A DNA stretch of 23,349 nucleotides from a virus: positions 1 through 23,349 of IMG/VR virus record IMGVR_UViG_3300043395_000773, one strand, 5' to 3'. This document shows positions 20,496-23,349 of this stretch, piece after piece. The notes under the pieces are model-generated. The model made no database searches and was not told the origin of the DNA. It worked only from the letters and a program-made list of their open reading frames with translations. The translations under genes and the position numbers were made by a program. The first letter of the stretch is position 1; the number at the start of each line of letters is the position of its first letter.

Positions 20496-20524
20496 ATTAT
20501 AGATGATAATACTTATCATGTCAA
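20496..20524 (-). promoter_or_regulatory. Perfect sigma70-type promoter for the nrd operon
   Basis: TTGACA at 20519-20524, 17-base spacer, TATAAT at 20496-20501. Predicted +1 near 20489, a 25-base leader with AGGA before nrdA. The TGA inside TTGACA is the stop codon of the upstream gene (20521-20523). The spacer contains GATAAGTATTATC, an imperfect inverted repeat that could be an operator. Confidence 0.88.
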
Positions 20525-20958
20525 CAACAAAGTTTATCTGGAGTTATAATGTGCTCAGTAAACTTTGTTGAATTGGCGGCCGCAAAACTATCTTCTACAA
20601 TTTCACCTGGAAGAAAATTGTAGCATTTACCATTATCTCGGAATACTAGCCCGTCGGCGCCTGTGATATGATTACTTACCACATCAAAGTATAGCACAGG
20701 ACTTTTTATGATGTTGAGGTGGACCAATGTGGATGCAATAACCAAGGTTAGGCCACTTTGGCAAAAATATCCATTTTTAACTATTTCAAAAACATCTAAC
20801 CAATTCTGTGGTGTATAATAATCTATGTATCGTGTTGTTAATGTAACATTAGCAAAAGCCTCTACTACATCATTGGCTGTTCCGTCGTTTGGAAAATGTT
20901 GTCTAAAGGTTCTCCAGGCTGCTAATCTAGCAGCCGGACTTTGGGTTTTGGTAAACAT
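20521..20958 (-). CDS. Hypothetical protein
   Basis: 145 aa, family not recognised. The N-terminus TKTQSPAARLAAWRTFRQHFP is basic and helical; the middle has alternating strand-like pieces (YIDYYTPQNWLDVFEIV, GLTLVIASTLVHL, SPVLYFDVVSNHITGADGLVF), and it ends with KLCC. Cys67 and the final two Cys are the only Cys apart from one near residue 112. No signal peptide and no DNA-binding motif. It starts 9 bases after the structural gene's stop, so it may belong to that late unit, as a chaperone or minor virion protein. Its stop codon is inside the nrd -35 box. Confidence 0.65.
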   Translation of the reverse strand: MFTKTQSPAARLAAWRTFRQHFPNDGTANDVVEAFANVTLTTRYIDYYTPQNWLDVFEIVKNGYFCQSGLTLVIASTLVHLNIIKSPVLYFDVVSNHITGADGLVFRDNGKCYNFLPGEIVEDSFAAANSTKFTEHIITPDKLCC

Positions 20959-20967
20959 AATGCCTTA

Positions 20968-23349
20968 TCAATTGTTATCAGATGACCAGCGTCTAATTAG
21001 ATATTTAACAGTAAGATCTCTGTTAACATTATTTAGCGCGGTGAATACGATCTGATTACTTACTAATGAAACACTAAATGAAACATTTCCTGTTAATCCA
21101 GTATCAAGCATTTCCGATGAAACGTCGTGGAAGAGTACATCTCCATTAGCGCCAAAATCATCTCTAGCACTAATATACATCGTACCAACACGTTGATAAT
21201 TTTCACCGGCTGCGGTTACACTACTTGCTTCTGCGATAGAATAATCTATTAGGTATGTATTATATACATTTATACTCTGTGTCATACCGGTAACTGTGCC
21301 GCCGCCGGCAGGAATAGTAGCTGTATTCATTTCAGTATACGATACTGTTTTATCACCAACCACTGCCGCAGTTTTTGTTTGCAATTCAATATTTGTTTTA
21401 AGGTTTACAAGACCCTTTATATCATTACTGGTTTTTTCAAAGTATAAATTATTAACTGTTTTATTGAAGTCTCTGGCTTCTTCTCTGCTACTAAAAGAAA
21501 TTTCATCATAGGTATTGTCAATGTCTAATACATAGCTGTCAATGCTGTCAATTCCTGAGGCTGCATATGGTGCACCAACCATTACTGAAGTAAACAGATT
21601 TACATCATCCGATTCAATAATGCTATTCATCCATTTTTCAAGTTTAGCCTTAACTGTAGTGTCAACTGTATACTCGCCTTCAGTTAATTTTAGAACACTT
21701 GCAGTTGGTGTTGTTGGATCTTCATGAACCATAAAATCAAAGCCAACGCTGGTATATGCATTTCTATGAGTTAGATATATTCTCTGTGATGATCCTGGAA
21801 TAAAGTTTAGTGATGGCCATGCATCAATTTCATTTACTGTAGCAAGCGCATCAGTGACTGTGGTATCTCCGCTCAAATCAATTGCTAACACAGGAGTAAT
21901 ATAGTTTGATGAATAGCTGTTAGCAAGATCTGGTTGTATATATCCAGTAACACTTTTTACGTTGGCAGTTGTATTACCTAATACAATTGTATTAGCGGTT
22001 ACTGTTTTAGCTACATAACTTGTATTTGATAATTGAGATACGTTTGACGACCCGGTAACTTTAATTGTAGAATTAGCTGGGTGGCCGTGTGCTTGGCTAT
22101 ATACAATTACATTTCCATAATTATCATGACCAACAAAACTAATATTGCTATCAATTGAAGAATTAAACAAACTTACGTTACCAATATTTGCTACAAATGC
22201 TGTGCTGTTTGATGATAATACAGTAAATGTATTGCCAGCAATATTACTGTTTGCGTTGCCTATAATATATACAGTAGAGTTAGCTGAAATGCCTTCTGCG
22301 TTGCCAGTTAGAATTAAATTTCCAGCACCTTGTACAGATGCTGTAACAGATCTGGAAGTTACAAATGCGTTTGAAGGAATATCAACAGTGATTGTATTTG
22401 CTGTGGCCTCTGTTAATGCAAATAATTTTCCATGTAGATAAACATCTGTATTAGTTGGGTTTGTTACATAAACATGATTGTAAAGTCCGCTTACATTATA
22501 TGTATGAGTAACTGGAACGCTAAATGTAATGGTATTATTACTTACTTCATCAACTGTTGTAGTTGTTGATTCAACAGCGTCTAATCTACTTAACAACAAG
22601 TTACCTAGTGTAACTGATGACGGCGAAGAAATATTTTCATAGCTATCAGCAGTAACAGAAATATGTTTGTACTCTAGACCAATTAGTCCGTGCCCTGTTG
22701 TTGGACTTAGTGTAATTAGATCATCCGGTATTTGTCTATAGGTAGGTATATTATATGTTGTATAAAAACTTTGAATAGTAGTACCAGGATAAATCACAGT
22801 AGCATTTGAAAGAGCATCAATGATAGCAGTATTGCTGTAATAACAAATAGCAATCTCGTCTGTGGAAGATGCCGCGGTTCTTAGAGTTAGTATATGTGTA
22901 TTGCTGGCTGCGCGGTTGGCAGCAAAACTAAAATCAGCAGTTGACGAAGGTGTTGTATTACCACTATCGCCAATTAATAATACACCATTTTTTAACACCT
23001 GTATATCGTCGGCTGAGAAGGCTGTATTAGTTACCGTGCTAGTAATACCAGTTGCGTTACTAACACCCAATGTGATATTATTAGAAAATACAGGCTGTCC
23101 TGAACCAACATATGTATTGGAAGTTGTACTCCATTGCAGTTGGTTGGTTGCTGATAATGTTGTTTTAGGAAATTTCTTAAATGGTACTGTAAACGCAATT
23201 AATTGGTTATTAGCAATACTGATGGTGATATCTTTAGCGTTAACTGTAGTCTCAAAAACACTAATTTTATTATAGCCGCCGCTGGTAGCATCATCGGGAT
23301 CGGCGCCGATGAACACTTGACGTGTATCCAGCGCGAAACCAATTTCTCC
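20968..23349 (-). CDS. Large phage structural / tail-fibre-like protein, 5' end outside the window
   Basis: At least 793 aa; the frame is open to the window edge, so the true start lies beyond 23349. The first visible residues, GEIGFALDTRQVFIGADPDD, match the GEIGF-DT-VFIG run frequent near the start of phage tail and fibre proteins. A GTG at 23316 is therefore not a credible start. Very rich in Thr, Ser, Asn and Val, with strand-turn-strand pattern and few charges. Two related units of about 50 residues are seen, counted from the GTG codon: 332-382 (GNLILTGNAEGISANSTVYI...) and 401-453 (GNVIVYSQAHGHPANSTIKV...). The C-terminal 180 residues (SFSSREEARDFNKTVNN to RRWSSDNN) differ and may form the attachment end. 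Confidence 0.82.
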   Translation of the reverse strand, partial: GEIGFALDTRQVFIGADPDDATSGGYNKISVFETTVNAKDITISIANNQLIAFTVPFKKFPKTTLSATNQLQWSTTSNTYVGSGQPVFSNNITLGVSNATGITSTVTNTAFSADDIQVLKNGVLLIGDSGNTTPSSTADFSFAANRAASNTHILTLRTAASSTDEIAICYYSNTAIIDALSNATVIYPGTTIQSFYTTYNIPTYRQIPDDLITLSPTTGHGLIGLEYKHISVTADSYENISSPSSVTLGNLLLSRLDAVESTTTTVDEVSNNTITFSVPVTHTYNVSGLYNHVYVTNPTNTDVYLHGKLFALTEATANTITVDIPSNAFVTSRSVTASVQGAGNLILTGNAEGISANSTVYIIGNANSNIAGNTFTVLSSNSTAFVANIGNVSLFNSSIDSNISFVGHDNYGNVIVYSQAHGHPANSTIKVTGSSNVSQLSNTSYVAKTVTANTIVLGNTTANVKSVTGYIQPDLANSYSSNYITPVLAIDLSGDTTVTDALATVNEIDAWPSLNFIPGSSQRIYLTHRNAYTSVGFDFMVHEDPTTPTASVLKLTEGEYTVDTTVKAKLEKWMNSIIESDDVNLFTSVMVGAPYAASGIDSIDSYVLDIDNTYDEISFSSREEARDFNKTVNNLYFEKTSNDIKGLVNLKTNIELQTKTAAVVGDKTVSYTEMNTATIPAGGGTVTGMTQSINVYNTYLIDYSIAEASSVTAAGENYQRVGTMYISARDDFGANGDVLFHDVSSEMLDTGLTGNVSFSVSLVSNQIVFTALNNVNRDLTVKYLIRRWSSDNN

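Noticed and set aside
22862-23275. Plus-strand open frame of 137 codons opposite the structural gene
   Set aside because: Shadow of a Thr/Ser/Asn-rich gene: antisense of such codons yields Val/Leu-rich frames; no ribosome site or known domain.

Overview
The window looks like part of the genome of a large, AT-rich, T4-like tailed phage of a proteobacterium. The evidence is the tight, mostly one-directional packing with 1-30 base overlaps; a class Ia ribonucleotide reductase operon with its own glutaredoxin; a PAAR spike-tip protein; a large structural or tail-fibre protein; two lytic enzymes; many phage-type accessory enzymes; four tRNA genes; and repeated NATAAATA boxes like T4 late promoters, beside four near-perfect host sigma70 promoters (TTGACA-N17-TATAAT). 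A circularly permuted, two-piece tmRNA gene suggests that the host belongs to a lineage with that arrangement. The tag start (ANDN) fits Alphaproteobacteria best; Betaproteobacteria are possible. The host is an inference.

Layout, left to right (minus strand unless stated). 52-2942: DEDDh exonuclease, 2OG-Fe(II) oxygenase, two GT-A glycosyltransferases. 3033-3242: tRNA-Ala(TGC), tRNA-Gly(GCC). 3331-3588: secreted EF-hand protein. 3667-6102: an operon read from the right as degenerate HNH protein, AhpC, two SGNH hydrolases, AhpD. 6241-7365: lysis enzymes (GH19 and M15). 7468-8149: three small genes, one for a secreted Lys/Ala/Pro-rich protein. About 8281-8517: permuted tmRNA. 8549-9720: two 2OG-Fe(II) oxygenases. 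9759-10401: AbrB-like protein and SprT-like metallopeptidase. 10467-11350: an odd Ile-type tRNA, a small unknown gene, a CAT tRNA and a dCMP deaminase whose reading frame runs through that tRNA. 11388-12416: PP-loop (asparagine-synthase-like) ATPase. 12495-15080 on the plus strand: subtilase and a radical-SAM-like protein without its Cys ligands. 15051-16342: radical SAM/SPASM-like enzyme coupled to the PAAR protein. 16351-20464: small phage protein, glutaredoxin, NrdB, NrdA. 20521-23349: small unknown protein and a large structural protein that runs off the window.

Several sets of genes appear to work together: NrdA/NrdB/glutaredoxin with dCMP deaminase for dNTP supply; AhpC with AhpD for peroxide removal; GH19 with M15 for lysis; PAAR with the fibre-like protein in the virion. 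Glycosyltransferases, SGNH hydrolases and three 2OG oxygenases could modify sugars, proteins or nucleotides. The most unusual items are the phage-borne permuted tmRNA, the AhpC-SGNH-SGNH-AhpD operon, the radical SAM enzyme/pseudoenzyme pair next to the PAAR protein, and promoters placed so that transcription would start at or next to a start codon.
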